Shown: positions 35,528-46,701 of the stretch, piece after piece | Layout: the number at the start of each line of letters is the position of its first letter | Position numbering within the stretch: the stretch's first letter is position 1 | Made by a program: the position numbers and the translations under genes | Source of the DNA: Heterodera schachtii | Taxonomy: Eukaryota > Nematoda > Chromadorea > Rhabditida > Heteroderidae | DNA: 64,000 nt | Reading direction: 5' to 3' | NCBI GenBank assembly: GCA_023374025.1 | Contig: SIJG01000096.1 | Span: forward strand, 448,216 to 512,215 | Notes under the pieces: model-generated | Told to the model about the DNA's origin: nothing | The model's input: only the letters and a program-made list of their open reading frames with translations | Database searches by the model: none

Positions 35528-35545
35528 GCCTCCTTTGTAACATGA
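35528..35545 (+). CDS. Possible tiny terminal exon
   Basis: Strong GTGGGTTTCAG acceptor, phase 0, ASFVT then TGA. Confidence 0.2.
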   Translation, partial: ASFVT

Positions 35546-35821
35546 GAACAAATTAAGCTAATTTTTTTAAGGTTTAAATTTACATGATATTAAGAAATAA
35601 AAGTTTAATCATAATTAAATTTTTAAAGGCCTAAATAATTTCCGTGTTCTAATTAATAGGGCTAGGAATTATATGCACATGCATATTTTTTGTGCATATT
35701 TCGGCATTTCGTGCATATTTTGCTTCAATATGGTGTATTTCTGTGAAAAAATATTAATTTGTTAAGTTTTAGTCTTCGCATTCCAATTGTTTGATAAATT
35801 AATTATTACATTTTTATTCAG

Positions 35822-35845
35822 TTTAGATAAATCTCATGCCGATTA
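35822..35845 (+). CDS. Possible microexon
   Basis: TTTTTATTCAG acceptor and GTAAGT donor bracket 24 bases encoding LDKSHAD. Both sites are near consensus. Confidence 0.3.
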
Positions 35846-36313
35846 GTAAGTTCCGACAGGAATGACAGAATAAGACAATGATAACCCGTAGATTAAATTG
35901 ATGGAAAATTTAAATAATTATGATGATGAATAAACAAATTAACTAGATTTAATGATAATAAAAAAATTACACTTAATGGCACTTAAAAAAACATTAATTG
36001 AACTAGTGAAAATATTTTTAAATGATAATACAAATTAAAATCTTCAAATTTCACTGTTCATTGCTTCATTTATAAATCAGAAACACATGATTTTATGTTT
36101 AATAAGGAAAACGCAATTGTGTTGAGTGTGAAAATTTAATTAAATATTAAAATTTAATTTTGACATAGTTAATGAAAAATTACTAAATATCATAATTAAT
36201 GAAAAACTTAAACTTAATATCAAAACCAATTCAGATGTTGACTGATTAAAAGCTCATCCATAGAAATACATTCTAATTTTTAAAAGTAAACGAATAATAT
36301 AAAATCTAATAGA

Positions 36314-36611
36314 AATAATTTCTTGAAACGTTCTAATGCCGACCCAAATGAATTTTGGAAATAATGGAATTTTTATTTATAAAAATTTTGATATATTCCA
36401 AAATAAATTGACCGTTTTAAAAGTTAACAAAATACAAATTATAATTATTAATTTAAATACACAATAATTTCTTGAAACGTTATAATGCCGACCCAAATGA
36501 ATTTTGGAAATAATGGAATTTTTATTTATAAAAATTTTGATATATTCCAAAATAAATTGACCGTTTTAAAAGTTAACAAAATACAAATTATAATTATTAA
36601 TTTAAATACAC
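36314..36611 (+). repeat. 149-bp tandem duplication spanning an exon-like frame
   Basis: Two copies (36314-36462, 36463-36611) differ by about one base. Each contains the same coding-like segment: NNFLKRSNADPNEFWK in copy 1 and the form with Y for S in copy 2, each closed by TAA. Near-identity implies a recent duplication. Confidence 0.6.
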
Positions 36612-36709
36612 AATCAAAAATTAGTCATTAGAATTAATAACTGTTATGTAACAATTATATTTGTGCATATTTAATTTACTTTTTGCGTTTACGCGCCAAA
36701 AATTTTAAG

Positions 36710-36859
36710 AATTGGGAAAATTTGGCGCAAAATTCAAAGTCTTTGGTGGACGGAAATGAAGAAGAAATTATGCTTTATCATTTGAAGATTTTGTCGAAAT
36801 ATTTTCAAGTATCAGAACATTTTGTTGGTTTGGATTTATTAAAAAAATTTATTTTGTAA
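36710..36859 (+). CDS. Probable terminal exon, unknown protein
   Basis: TTTTAAG acceptor at 36709, 49 codons to TAA. Starts NWENLAQNSKSLVDGNEEE and continues IMLYHLKILSKYFQVSEHF. The same frame is open upstream to about 36642, so the exon may be longer. Well-mixed composition, helical; no family recognised. Confidence 0.55.
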   Translation, partial: NWENLAQNSKSLVDGNEEEIMLYHLKILSKYFQVSEHFVGLDLLKKFIL

Positions 36860-37189
36860 TTAAAAAAAAATTCTCTCTGTAAGCATCCTGAATTATGAGA
36901 TAAAAGTAAATGAAATAATTATTCAATAAATAAAATTGAAGTGATTTAATGACCCTTTTTTCAATAAATAAACATTTTAGACAAAAAAGACAAATGTCAA
37001 TCAAATAAATAAATTTAATAAATATAATTCACTAAAATTCAGCTTAAAAAATATTGAAATGCTATAAAATAGTTTCATAACAAAAAATTTAATTGTTTTT
37101 TTGAAACCACAAAATTACTTAAATAAATAAACTAATTATTTATATTAATGTAGTAAAATTTTAAAAATAAATAAAAAATTAATTATTAG

Positions 37190-37292
37190 ACTTAAACTGT
37201 TGCGATATGGAATCTGGATAAGCGTACATTTTAAAATAATATTATGGCCACTGAGAGGAGCCTTCGCTAATAAATCACAACAGTTGACGTAG
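37190..37292 (+). CDS. Probable exon
   Basis: AATTATTAG acceptor; one base then LKLLRYGIWISVHFKIILW, ending RGAFANKSQQLT and TAG. Follows the 36710 exon on the same strand. Unknown. Confidence 0.4.
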
Positions 37293-37593
37293 TTGATCAA
37301 GTTTAATTGAAAAATTATTTATTTTGCAGGATTATTTAACAAAAAATCAACAAAATAATAACTAATGAAATTTAACAACTAAAAATGCTTTCCATGAAAT
37401 GCGTGAGAAAAATAAATAATGCTTTTAAATAATAAAGTATGTTAAAATGGCTTCATATCATTTGAGAAAATTATATAAAAAAAAATTATAATTACTCGCA
37501 AGAAAGAACAAAGACTACAGCAACAAAAATTTTGATCTCATATGCTTATTCTCCTATAACAACCACAAGTAAATATTTTAAAATAAAAATTAG

Positions 37594-37769
37594 AAAAAGA
37601 AAATATTCCAAAAATTATTCAACCTATTTTTGGCGACTGGGTCACAAACAAATCAGCTACATTGACAATCATAACACAAAATAAAAATAAAAATTTAAAT
37701 CTAAAATCTTTTTCTGTCAAAACATTTTCGTTTCAAAGATTTTTTAAGTGTAAGAATAAGAACCGATAA
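37594..37769 (+). CDS. Probable exon, frame uncertain
   Basis: AAAATTAG acceptor. Two frames are open and coding-like: one of 58 codons to 37769 (contains IIQPIFGDWVTNKSATL) and one of 30 codons to 37684 (contains STYFWRLGHKQISYIDNH). Which is used is unclear. Confidence 0.4.
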
Positions 37770-37891
37770 TAAATGATAGGGACTCAACTCGGTAGCAATC
37801 TCATACAAATTTATATTGTGTATATTATTGAAAAATGAGAAATTGGAAAATAAAAGACATTAATTAAATTCAACATATTTTGCACTTTTGC

Positions 37892-37990
37892 ATGAATAAC
37901 AAGATGGCATACAGGTGTAAAAATTCTATCAAGTCGTATTTGCTCATCAGAGGAAATAGTTTAAATCAAAAATTGTACAACTTATCATAA
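37892..37990 (+). CDS. Possible small ORF or exon
   Basis: ATG start, 32 residues: MNNKMAYRCKNSIKSYLLIR then TAA at 37988. A CAG|GTGTAA donor-like site lies inside. Confidence 0.3.
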   Translation: MNNKMAYRCKNSIKSYLLIRGNSLNQKLYNLS

Positions 37991-38020
37991 TAAAAATTTT
38001 TTTATAAAAGGTAAATCTAG

Positions 38021-38296
38021 CGCCAAATTGTCAAAAAACCTCTATAGGATTACAAGGTTTCATGAAAGATTACTGATCTTCAAAATAAATAAAGCTAAGG
38101 AAACAATAAAAAAAGACAATAAATGCGTTTTCAAAAAGATTTTAATCTTGGCAAGAGTTTAATTCAGAAAGTACACACTGAAGAAATAAAAATTCTCAAA
38201 AATTCGTCACATGATTTTTTAATTTATTTTCTTGACAATTTGCAAATGTGCGGACTAACCTTCGTTGTTGCACCTGTTAAACCAAAAAATGAATAG
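38021..38296 (+). CDS. Two overlapping coding frames, one broken gene?
   Basis: Frame 1 (38022-38162) after a TCTAG acceptor: KNLYRITRFHERLLIFKINK, then AKETIKKDNKCVF. Frame 2 (ATG 38123 to TAG 38296, 57 residues): MRFQKDFNLGKSLIQKVHTE then FLIYFLDNLQMCGLTFVV. They overlap by 40 bases and both look coding, so either a single-base shift near 38120 splits one ~90-residue protein, or an intron was misread. There is a vague histone-fold feel to the helices but no firm similarity. The hAT MITE at 38344 lies just downstream. Confidence 0.5.
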
Positions 38297-38335
38297 TTTA
38301 ACATTTTTAAAATATTTTATCGGTTTTCAAGAGTT

Positions 38336-38619
38336 AAAGAAATTAGGGATGCTCCCCGAGCCTCGGGGAGCAAAATGTCAGGGAACGGGGAGGAAATTCC
38401 CCGAAAGAATTTGTCGGGGATGGCTGGAGAAATTTAAAAAATCTCGGGGAGCAACACTTTCGTCGGGGAGGAAATTTTCATAAAAAGTCTAAAAAAACAC
38501 AAAAAGAAAAATTCCAGAACAAAAAAGTCTTAAAAAAAAATACTTCCATCTTATTTCAAGTGCGATTTAAGACTTTCCTAATTCCCCGAAACATGTCGGG
38601 GAGCAACCCTAAAAGAATA
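38336..38619. mobile_element. 268-bp hAT MITE with GGGGAGC repeats
   Basis: Element 38344-38611. Tips TAGGGATGCTCCCCGA and, inverted, TAGGGTTGCTCCCCGA. GGGGAG/CTCCCC motifs repeat through both ends. The flanking 8-mers AAAGAAAT and AAAGAATA match at 6 of 8, compatible with an aged hAT TSD. No ORF of its own; the frame 38265-38483 runs into it by chance. Confidence 0.65.
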
Positions 38620-39568
38620 ATGAATAAAAATTACATTAAACTTTAAGATAATACCTATTATAAATAAAAAAATTAATAAAATACAAGCTAACATAAAGCA
38701 TAAGAGAAAAAGTTTTATTAAAGTATTATTTAAAACAAAATTAAGAACTTTCTTATGAAAATGAATAAAAATATTTTATAAATAATAAAATCTTAAATTA
38801 ATTAGAATGATATATTTGAAAATTTTTTATAAATGCACCTTTTTATAAAATACTCTCCACTTCAGTAATTTTGACGTGATAAATTATATAATAAACGACA
38901 TTTTTAATACCATTTATTACATAAAAATATGGAATATTTTTACGAATAAAAATTTTAGAATGGTAATTAAAGGACAACTATTTAAAAGTTATTGTATTAC
39001 ATGTTATTTCAAATTCAAATGTAATTGTATGTAAATTTTTTTATAATAGTCTTAATATGAAAATCAGTTTATGGAAATAGAGTAACCAAATAAATATTAA
39101 TAAAAATCAACTTAAATAAAGATTCATCAATAAAAATTAATATGATGATATTATAATTTAATAACAAAAATTGACTTATTTTATTATAAAATAATAAATT
39201 TTTTGTATTGATCTAATTATTTAATATTAATTAATCAATATTTATATCATTATACCTATTTATGAATATCAATGGAAACCCTTCCAATTAAAACATATTT
39301 TTTATGAAAAATGAATAGGATATTTTTTTAAATAAAAATTAAATACTTTGCGCCGTTCCACAAATATATGAATATCATTGCTGTTATTTAAAATATATTT
39401 TGTCACACAAAAAATAATAACAAATAAAAATTTAAATTTTTACTAATAATTAAGGCTTTAATTCGATAAATCAAAAACATTAGAAACAGTCAAGAAGAGA
39501 AGATGAAAAAATTAATTCAACTCTTCACTTATTTATAAAAATTCACAAAACATTAAAATTGAGGCTAA
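38620..39568. other. Mostly non-coding
   Basis: A/T-rich. Weak plus-strand patches near 39345-39391 (FAPFHKYMNIIAV) and 39470-39500 (KSKTLETVKKRR) lack clear splice sites. Confidence 0.4.
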
Positions 39569-39718
39569 TTCAAAAAAATTAATATTTTACTACTATATGT
39601 AATATGTGTGAACGCTTCAACCTATAAATATAATTATGTTATTGCAAATTTTTATATCTTTGTTGGCTACCCATCGGTTTTCTATTTAAAAATTTTAAAA
39701 AACTTCAAAAATAATTAA
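39569..39718 (+). CDS. Possible exon, membrane-like
   Basis: Fifty open codons to TAA with a mixed hydrophobic/aromatic composition (YVICVNASTYKYNYVIANFY). No start ATG; no clear acceptor. Could be chance. Confidence 0.25.
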   Translation, partial: FKKINILLLYVICVNASTYKYNYVIANFYIFVGYPSVFYLKILKNFKNN

Positions 39719-40619
39719 ATGCCTAATATAATTACATTTTAATCAGTATAAATGAATTTATAAATATTAAAGTCCTAATTTTAATAGTAGATATGTATAA
39801 GTAGTTATGATTTGTTCGATTTAAAAGGCATTCAAAATTATATATAAATATGTAAATTCAGAGAAAAAAATTTTATTACATGTATTTGTTATGGTGATGG
39901 TGAAGAATGTTAAAATCGAAATTAACACAAAAAGATAAATATAAAAACTAAAATAAAAATTTTTCATTATTTTTTCAGGAATAATAAAACACTTGAACTA
40001 AATCAACGTAATTTCTTCAATACACTAAGAATACATTAAAAAATATTTACCTATAATAATTAAATAATTGCAAAATGTATTAATGTTAATTTAAGTTAAA
40101 ATTGCAATAAATATTAATTCCTTTGAATAAATTCGAATCTCTTTAATTACTTTAATTTTGAACAATATAAAAGCAATACAATAATAAATTTTATGGCTAT
40201 TTAAAATGTTATATTTTTGATTAAACAAGAAACTAAAAATAAGTTAAAATTTATATTTATCAACAAAAAGAATGAAATTTAAATATAGAAGATAGAACAA
40301 AAATTACCAAAAAATCGAAACTAATTGAATTTTTTAAAACCTTCAATAAATATGATGAAACTTTCAATTCATGTTAATTATCATATTGTTGCTATAGAAA
40401 ACATATAAGATAATTTTTAGGCAAAAATATTAAGATTAACAGATTAAATGATTAAATTGACATGAATGATAAAACTATTATTGTTTATTTTATTTAAATA
40501 TAAATTTAGAATTAAACCAAATTATTCAGTTTATCATTGAAACTTTACTAAAGAAACAAATAATTAAATTATAGATTTTTATTATATTACTATGTTAAAT
40601 ATGAATTTTTTTATTTGAG
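39719..40619. other. Non-coding A+T-rich DNA
   Basis: No coding island seen. Confidence 0.45.
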
Positions 40620-40664
40620 AAAGAAGAAGAGTATGATGTAGTTGTCAGCGATCACGGAATATAA
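40620..40664 (+). CDS. Probable terminal exon
   Basis: TTTATTTGAG acceptor, phase 0; KEEEYDVVVSDHGI and TAA. Acidic, coding-like; unknown. Confidence 0.4.
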   Translation, partial: KEEEYDVVVSDHGI

Positions 40665-40748
40665 ACCAAACTTCCTCTCAGAAGTTTCTAATGTTGGCAA
40701 TGAATCTGATAAATTCAAGAATTTTTATAATAAAAACCGAAAAAGGCA

Positions 40749-41324
40749 TAAACAACGGCTCTAGTCCAGTTTATGCGTCCCATCGACTTTTATGCGTCCA
40801 ATCGACTTTTGTGCGTCCAATCGACTTTTATGCGTCCAATCGACTTTTATGCGTCCAATCGACTTTTGTGCGTCCAATCGACTTTTATGCGTCCAATCGA
40901 CTTTTGTGCGTCCAATCGACTTTTATGCGTCCAATCAAATTTTTATGCGTCCAATCAATTTTTATGCGTCCAATCAATTTTAAACATCTAATTAATTCTA
41001 AATATACGGGATAATTTAGCAGTATCTACTCCAATATATACTAAATATTTTTGTTTTTTTTCATGGTATCTCTGAACATGCATGCATTTACTGAAACAAA
41101 TATATATGCAGCATTTCCTCAAATTGTACTCTGACATGTTTTACCACAAAATAGTAACAATTCTATTCTTGTATGGGTTTTTTAATTACAGACTTTCTTT
41201 TTGCCAACAAACGGAGCGAAAAACCGGCTTTCACTTAGCTGATAAATTTGATTGTACGCATAAAAATTTGATAGGACGCATAAAAGTCGATTGGACGCAT
41301 AAACTGGACTTGAGCCTAAACAAC
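40749..41324. mobile_element. Non-autonomous Merlin (MITE) with iteron TIRs
   Basis: Element 40757-41316 (560 bp), TSD TAAACAAC at 40749-40756 and 41317-41324, perfect. Tips GGCTCTAGTCCAGTTTATGC and, inverted, GGCTCAAGTCCAGTTTATGC closely match the Merlin at 54154 (GGCTCTAGTGCACTTTATGA). The left end has about ten tandem TATGCGTCCAATCGACTTT units; the right has three, inverted. The interior holds two exon-like pieces: ATG frame 41078-41134 (MHAFTETNIYAAFPQIVL) and 41192-41238 after a TTACAG acceptor (FLFANKRSEKPAFT). The ORFs over the iterons are repeat frames. Confidence 0.85.
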
Positions 41325-41428
41325 AATAAAGAAAGAATACTCAAATTTAAAATGACTATAAATATTAAACCAAAGGCACTATTGAATTTCAATTGAAGTA
41401 TTTATTTTTATTTAAATATTAATTAAAA

Positions 41429-41515
41429 GAATAAACAAACCAAACGAAAATACGCAAAACTTTGGATTTTGGAGCAGGTCCGAGCGCAAGTGGTGCGTGC
41501 ACAAAGCCGATAATC
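41429..41515 (+). CDS. Probable coding island, frame uncertain
   Basis: All three plus frames are open; the best reads KRKYAKLWILEQVRAQVV and ends at TAA 41515. A second runs ~50 codons (contains LDFGAGPSASGACTKPI). Markedly GC-rich. Unknown. Confidence 0.35.
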
Positions 41516-41791
41516 ATCGTTAAATTAAATGAATTAAATTTTCAAAAACATTTTATGTTTATTTTTAATATACCTATAACATTTATGACAAACTAAATGA
41601 ACAAATTAATTTTTTGTCGAGACACAGAAACAATTTTCTGATGGCGCTAATTGAACCTTATCAAGCAAAATAAATTTTGGAATACACGAGCTAAAGTAAA
41701 ATATCCTAGTTAGAGAATTAATTTACATTGCGATACCGAAGGAAATAAACAGCAAATCCAACTCTCACATAAAATAATCAAAAGATCACAG

Positions 41792-41853
41792 AAAATTTTG
41801 AATTTATGTGCCCGAATTGCAATACAGAAATCACGCTGGAAGATATTTTTTAA
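41792..41853 (+). CDS. Possible exon with CPNC zinc-ribbon half
   Basis: ATCACAG acceptor; two bases then NFEFMCPNCNTEITLEDIF and TAA. Cys-x2-Cys followed by an acidic tail suggests half of a zinc-binding site. Other frames (and a 66-codon minus frame at 41710-41910) overlap, so this is tentative. Confidence 0.3.
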
Positions 41854-42404
41854 TATATAAATCAATCGCAACATGAGAATAATGAAGCCAGCTAAATCAT
41901 TAATAAACAAAAAAAATGATATAAAAATAAAAATAATTTTTAATTCAATAAAAAATTAACGGCGTAAAAGGTTAGAAAACTAATCAAAAATGATTTAAGA
42001 AGGCTGTTGGAATAATTGTAAAAAAAGGAAATAACTTGTGATTTTATTTTGAAATTGTTTTATGTTTTTGTTTTCTTTTTCACTGAATTGTAAAGTAATT
42101 TTCCCCATCCCATATTTTCGGGTTTAATTATTCAAGTTTGAGCCTATAAAAGTGGCAATTATTCGGGTGTCAATTTAAAAAATTATTATATTTTTTTTAT
42201 TAATGTTAAATCAATCAGTTGCTTAAATAATTTTATTTAACAAAATTAATATATCAAATCGAAAGTAAAGAAAAGTTTTCTAACCAAAGTAAATATATAT
42301 TTATATATAAATTTATATGCTAGGCAAAAATAAAAAGAAAAGCTTACAAAATGTATAAATATTAGCACGAAATATATATTAATTCTAAGTCATTAATTTC
42401 AAAG

Positions 42405-42599
42405 ATGAGTAATTTATTTAATTCCCTAATAACTAAACAGCTTCTTTGGTTCAGTCTTGGAATCGCCAAAAACAACCCGAATTTGTCAAGAAAATTAAAA
42501 AAAAATTTACATATACTTATTTTTGCTGTTATCTTATACAAAATCAAGATGATTGAACTCAGTACTTACGAAATTTATATTAAAATTCAAAATAACTAA
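42405..42599 (+). CDS. Small ORF, 64 residues, one membrane segment
   Basis: ATG at 42405; MSNLFNSLITKQLLWFSLGI, a Lys/Asn-rich middle (KNNPNLSRKLKKN), a hydrophobic stretch (LHILIFAVILY), TAA at 42597. A minus-strand frame over the same bases is judged the shadow. Unknown. Confidence 0.4.
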   Translation: MSNLFNSLITKQLLWFSLGIAKNNPNLSRKLKKNLHILIFAVILYKIKMIELSTYEIYIKIQNN

Positions 42600-42635
42600 T
42601 AATAAATCAAATAAAAAACAAAATTAAATAATTAG

Positions 42636-42743
42636 CTAATTAAGTTTGTCACAATTTTTAAAATAAATGAGAACCTTTTACCCATTAAACTTATGGAAGT
42701 TATGTGTATTTTAAAACATAAATTTTTAATGGTGCTACGATAA
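42636..42743 (+). CDS. Probable terminal exon
   Basis: AATAATTAG acceptor, phase 0, 35 codons: LIKFVTIFKINENLLPIKLM then EVMCILKHKFLMVLR and TAA. Unknown protein. Confidence 0.45.
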   Translation, partial: LIKFVTIFKINENLLPIKLMEVMCILKHKFLMVLR

Positions 42744-42944
42744 TACTAATGGCGTGCGTTAATCGTACCTAAACTTTATTCTATAAAACAAAGTTTGAAA
42801 TTGCACTAGCTAATGTAAAATATAATTTTCAGAATCCAGCTAAAACAATAATAAAAAAACCAATATTGGTATTTCGTTTGATTAAATATCTGATATAATA
42901 AAGTTTATTTTATTCCCTTATTAATGATAATTTTTTAAATATAA

Positions 42945-43028
42945 TCATGGTTACAATTTATTATCTCGCGTTTAATTACCAAGTATGACCGCATAAAAAT
43001 GGACAACAATTCAATTAATTCGTTGTAA
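42945..43028 (+). CDS. Possible coding island
   Basis: SWLQFIISRLITKYDRIKMD then TAA at 43026. No acceptor identified. Confidence 0.3.
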   Translation, partial: SWLQFIISRLITKYDRIKMDNNSINSL

Positions 43029-43113
43029 ATCATAATAAACAAATGGAATTTAGGCTCTTAATTTATTAATAAGAATAATAAATATTCAAAAAAATAAATA
43101 CTGAAAATTGCAG

Positions 43114-43211
43114 GAGGTTTATTTTTTTCACTTTTATTTTCATTTTGCAAATATTTGTTTCTTAACAAAAATACTTTTCTTGATACCTTGTTAAATGGAA
43201 CGAAAATTTAG
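43114..43211 (+). CDS. Probable terminal exon, hydrophobic
   Basis: AAATTGCAG acceptor; two bases then GGLFFSLLFSFCKYLFLNKN, ending DTLLNGTKI and TAG. Looks like a C-terminal membrane span. Unknown. Confidence 0.35.
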
Positions 43212-43497
43212 CATATTATTATTATTATTTTTATCATATTTTTAATTATTTATATTTATTTCTGTAATTTAGGAATTGTTTTTTTTAAATAGAAAAAATA
43301 CAACAAAATTATATATAAATAATTTAATGTATAACCGTAAATGAATAATATAAGATAATTTTGTTTAATTATTGAAATTTTATGAATTAATATATTTCTT
43401 AACAAATCATAATTTTTAATTTCTAAAGCATTGTAGCTTTGGTGTCTTTTGCAACGTATTTAGTTAATTCGAATAAGTTTCTTAAACTTGCGTATAT

Positions 43498-43864
43498 CTA
43501 TTTTATAGTTGTATTATGAACTTTAAACACATTTGATAATACATAATTAATAGCTTTTTCCACGTCCTTGCTCCAGTAATACGTATCCTTTATGTACTTC
43601 AATTTCTTGTCCTTCGCCTGTTCTGCATCCCGAATAGGCTGGACAATAATTTAATGAATTATAATATTAAAACAAAAATAATTATTTATTAAAGTAAACG
43701 TTTAAAATATTTATATTTCGCCTATTTAAATGTTTGGTTAATTCTTTTTACAGATTTAAATTAGTTTTTTTTTAAAAACATTAAAATTATATTTAATTTT
43801 TTGTGTGTGTTTTTTCTTGGCGAGAGCCTTACTGCACTCATGGACGGCAATATATACAGTCTTA
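43498..43864 (-). CDS. 3' end of a gene, charged protein (two exons)
   Basis: Terminal exon 43638-43498: ATTGTCCAG acceptor, phase 0, 46 residues starting PIRDAEQAKDKKLKYIKDTY and ending VFKVHNTTIK, TAG. The preceding exon, about 43864-43833, reads RLYILPSMSA and has a GTAAGG donor in the matching phase; intron 194 bp. Lys/Asp-rich and helical. Antisense frames are open but hydrophobic, as expected opposite a Lys-rich exon. No family recognised. Confidence 0.45.
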
Positions 43865-44274
43865 CTTCAGTTATAAAAATTAATTATATTTATTTATGCT
43901 CATTAGCTCTATTTTTGAGAACATGACTTGTTTTAGTAATGTAGAATAATTATTTTTAGAATATATTTTTGAGTATGAATAATCGGACTGTTTAATTCAT
44001 AATGATTTAATAATTTGTTAAATAAATATATTTTGCTTAAATGTATCAATCATTACATCATATTCATAATTTAGGAAAATTTGTTTTAATTTGTTAAATA
44101 AATGTTCTTTCTGTTTTTACTTATCTGGAATAGCTCTTTACTTAAATTTGTTTTGATTTAGATATTAAATAATTTCTTTCGTCTAACCTTTCTTTTCTTT
44201 CTTAACTTTTTATTTTTTTAAATATATTTTTGGTAATGATTTATAAATTCCTTTTATAGTTATTAAAATTATTA

Positions 44275-44632
44275 TTATTTTTTCTTGACAAGAACGTGTG
44301 CTTCTTCTTGAAATGATATACGTGCTCTTTTATTTAAATTAATGGCGGCAGAAAAAAATAAGTGACACAATCGTGATGCTATGACATTAGTCAAAAAACC
44401 TGCAAATGAAAATTTCTTTGCTATAAAGTTATTAAAAAGCAACCAAATCAAGAAAGACATGACTAAAAATGTTCAAGAAAATATACTTTTTTGTGTTTCT
44501 AAGGCTATAACTTTTTTGAAGTATTTTAATGTCGATTATTTTGAAATTCCAATATTTTTAAAACAATTCAGTTATTATGGTGGAAAAAAAGTGACAAAAA
44601 GGCATAAGTTTTTGATAAATTTTATTTTTTAA
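44275..44632. CDS. Coding island, strand unresolved
   Basis: Minus: TTTGCAG acceptor, then 40 residues (NVIASRLCHLFFSAAINLNK, then RARISFQEEAHVLVKKK) to TAA at 44275. Plus: ATG 44381, 83 residues (MTLVKKPANENFFAIKLLKS...), but its second half lies in sequence resembling the CTATAACTTTTTTGAAG repeat. I slightly favour the minus exon. Confidence 0.35.
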
Positions 44633-44689
44633 AAAATAGCTAAAAAATCAATAAAATTTGGACAATTTTTTGTTATATTAAAATTTTCA

Positions 44690-44800
44690 AAATGTCCCCC
44701 AGCCGCACCTATCGGCACCGCTTGACCCCCCCCCCCCCCCCCACCCTTCAGCAGTTAACCCAAAATTTTTTTTGGAAGAATGCGCCGCAAAAAAAAATGT
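44690..44800. repeat. GGCGCC-family repeat copy with poly-C tract
   Basis: AGCCGCACCTATCGGCACCG followed by a long C run (44727-44742); a copy of the repeat near 13420, 19860, 54000 and 58430. The minus ORF here is a repeat frame. Confidence 0.5.
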
Positions 44801-45731
44801 AAAAGATCTGATTTTGCTATCACGATTACATTGAAATATAGGATTTGCTAATTTACTCTCCAAATTGTTAAAATCAATAAGGGGAGGCGAAAAATACAAA
44901 AATTAGATTATTTATTAATGGATAAATTGTTACAAAAGAGATTCAAAGCAAATTTTGCAAAATTTCTGATTTTCAATACGAAAAACTGATGTATTTTTTT
45001 GTGGACGGTGTTCTGATTTTGTTTGCTTTGTCCAATTCAAACACTTTTAATTAAAAATAATTATAAATTAAAAGTTGAAAATCAAAGTAAATAAGAAACT
45101 GCAATAAATTTTAAAGGATTAATCAATAATGATGAAAAATTAGTTAAATGCTTTTTTAAAAAATGAAAAATATTTATATGCATGCCAAATTGACAGAAAA
45201 GAAGCACATATTTGCAAATAATACATTTTTAATAAAAACTCTTCATTTAGCACAAAATTTATTTATGCAGCGGTAATTAGAAAATTTATCAAAGTGCTTG
45301 AAAACGTGATAAAAGAAAGCTTATCCAAACCGAGACAAATTAATAAGAAAATATAATACATTATTACTTATGTTTTCTTTAAAATAATAATTCAAAAAAA
45401 ACAAATAAACGTATGTTTGGCACCAGTTAATTTCAAATTAATAACCAAAAGCAATCAACAAAGAGTTTATCTTTACAAGACTAAAAAATAGTTATAATTA
45501 GTTATTCAGTTTTCAATGACAAAATTGGTATTTATGTTCATTTTTAAAAATTAACTTGGTAAATTTTTTGAATTAACAGATTTTAAATAAATTGTCTTTT
45601 TGGGAATTTTTATTTCTGTATTTGTTAAGAAAATTACACGAAATGTAACAGAAAAAAAAATTGAATGCATTTTTCAATAAATTTTCCTAACTCACAAAAT
45701 TTAAAGTAATGACGGAATGTGATAATTAAGT

Positions 45732-45962
45732 AATGCTCTTGCTCTAGGCTATCTGCTTCATATGGGAAAAATCAATTTCGGTCTACTTTTTTCATTAATA
45801 AAAAAAACAACTCGATCGAAATTTATTAACTATAATTTAAAGGTGCCTATTGATAAAAAATTTCTTTATTACAAATTCTGTCACAAATTATATACCCAGC
45901 AGCATTTTGAAAAAAATTGTCTTGAAATAAAAATTCAATTCTGCAAGACTTATCGAAATTAA
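45732..45962 (+). CDS. Probable terminal exon, 76 residues
   Basis: ATAATTAAG acceptor at 45731, then 76 open codons to TAA: NALALGYLLHMGKINFGLLF, a basic middle (KKTTRSKFINYNLKVPIDKK), and YKFCHKLYTQQHFEKNCLEI. An ATG at 45762 could also start it. Long open frame with mixed composition; no family known. Confidence 0.5.
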   Translation, partial: NALALGYLLHMGKINFGLLFSLIKKTTRSKFINYNLKVPIDKKFLYYKFCHKLYTQQHFEKNCLEIKIQFCKTYRN

Positions 45963-46701
45963 ATGATCACTAACTAAAATTTTATGCAAAAAATTAAAAA
46001 ATTCTACAGTTATAAAATAAAAAAATTCACTTGGATTCCATTTAAAATAACAAATCAATATAAATTTAAATTTGTTATTCACAAAAGATTAAAAATTACA
46101 CGTTTCGCAAGGAAGGAAAAAAATCACAATACACGCCATGAGAAAAAAACATTTAAATAATAAAATAATAACATCAAATTCTTTAACAAAACATCAAATT
46201 CTTTAATAAATGATCATCATAACACTGAATTTTTGACCAATTTAGCTATTTAATATATTATTAGTTTAATAAATAGATATAATAAATTGCATAAATATCT
46301 ACAAAACAAAAAAATTTTGTCTTAAACAAATGATTAAAAAATGATAATTTTACTAAAAATGTCCAAATAAAATTAATTAAAAATACAATTATCGTTTTGA
46401 CAAATTGATAACAAAAAAATAATAATTTATTCATCACAATTATGAAAATAAAATCAGCAATGTAAAAAAGAAAACAGAATGGAACAAAGCAACCCTCATT
46501 TGTTATTAAAATTAACGTATTAAAAATGATCTAAAACAAATGCTATAAAACTTCCAATAGTAATTGTTTATCATACTCTATAGGTTAATTGTTTATCATC
46601 CTCTATAGGCAATTTTTATAACATTTAAATTGTTAAAAATAAAAATGCAAAAAAGATATATTCTCTTTAAAAAATATAACAAACACAATTCATTTTCGCA
46701 G

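Noticed and set aside
38265..38483. 72-codon ORF
   Set aside because: Crosses from host sequence into a hAT MITE in a frame different from the supported coding frame.
40691..41014. 107-codon ORF with ASNRLLCVQSTF repeats
   Set aside because: Translation of the iteron array of the Merlin MITE; all three frames give similar repeats.
40757..41316. CRISPR-like array of regular ~20-bp repeats
   Set aside because: No spacers of constant length; repeats are contiguous TIR iterons flanked by a transposon TSD.
44687..44899. 70-codon minus ORF with Gly run
   Set aside because: Translation of the poly-C tract inside a dispersed repeat.
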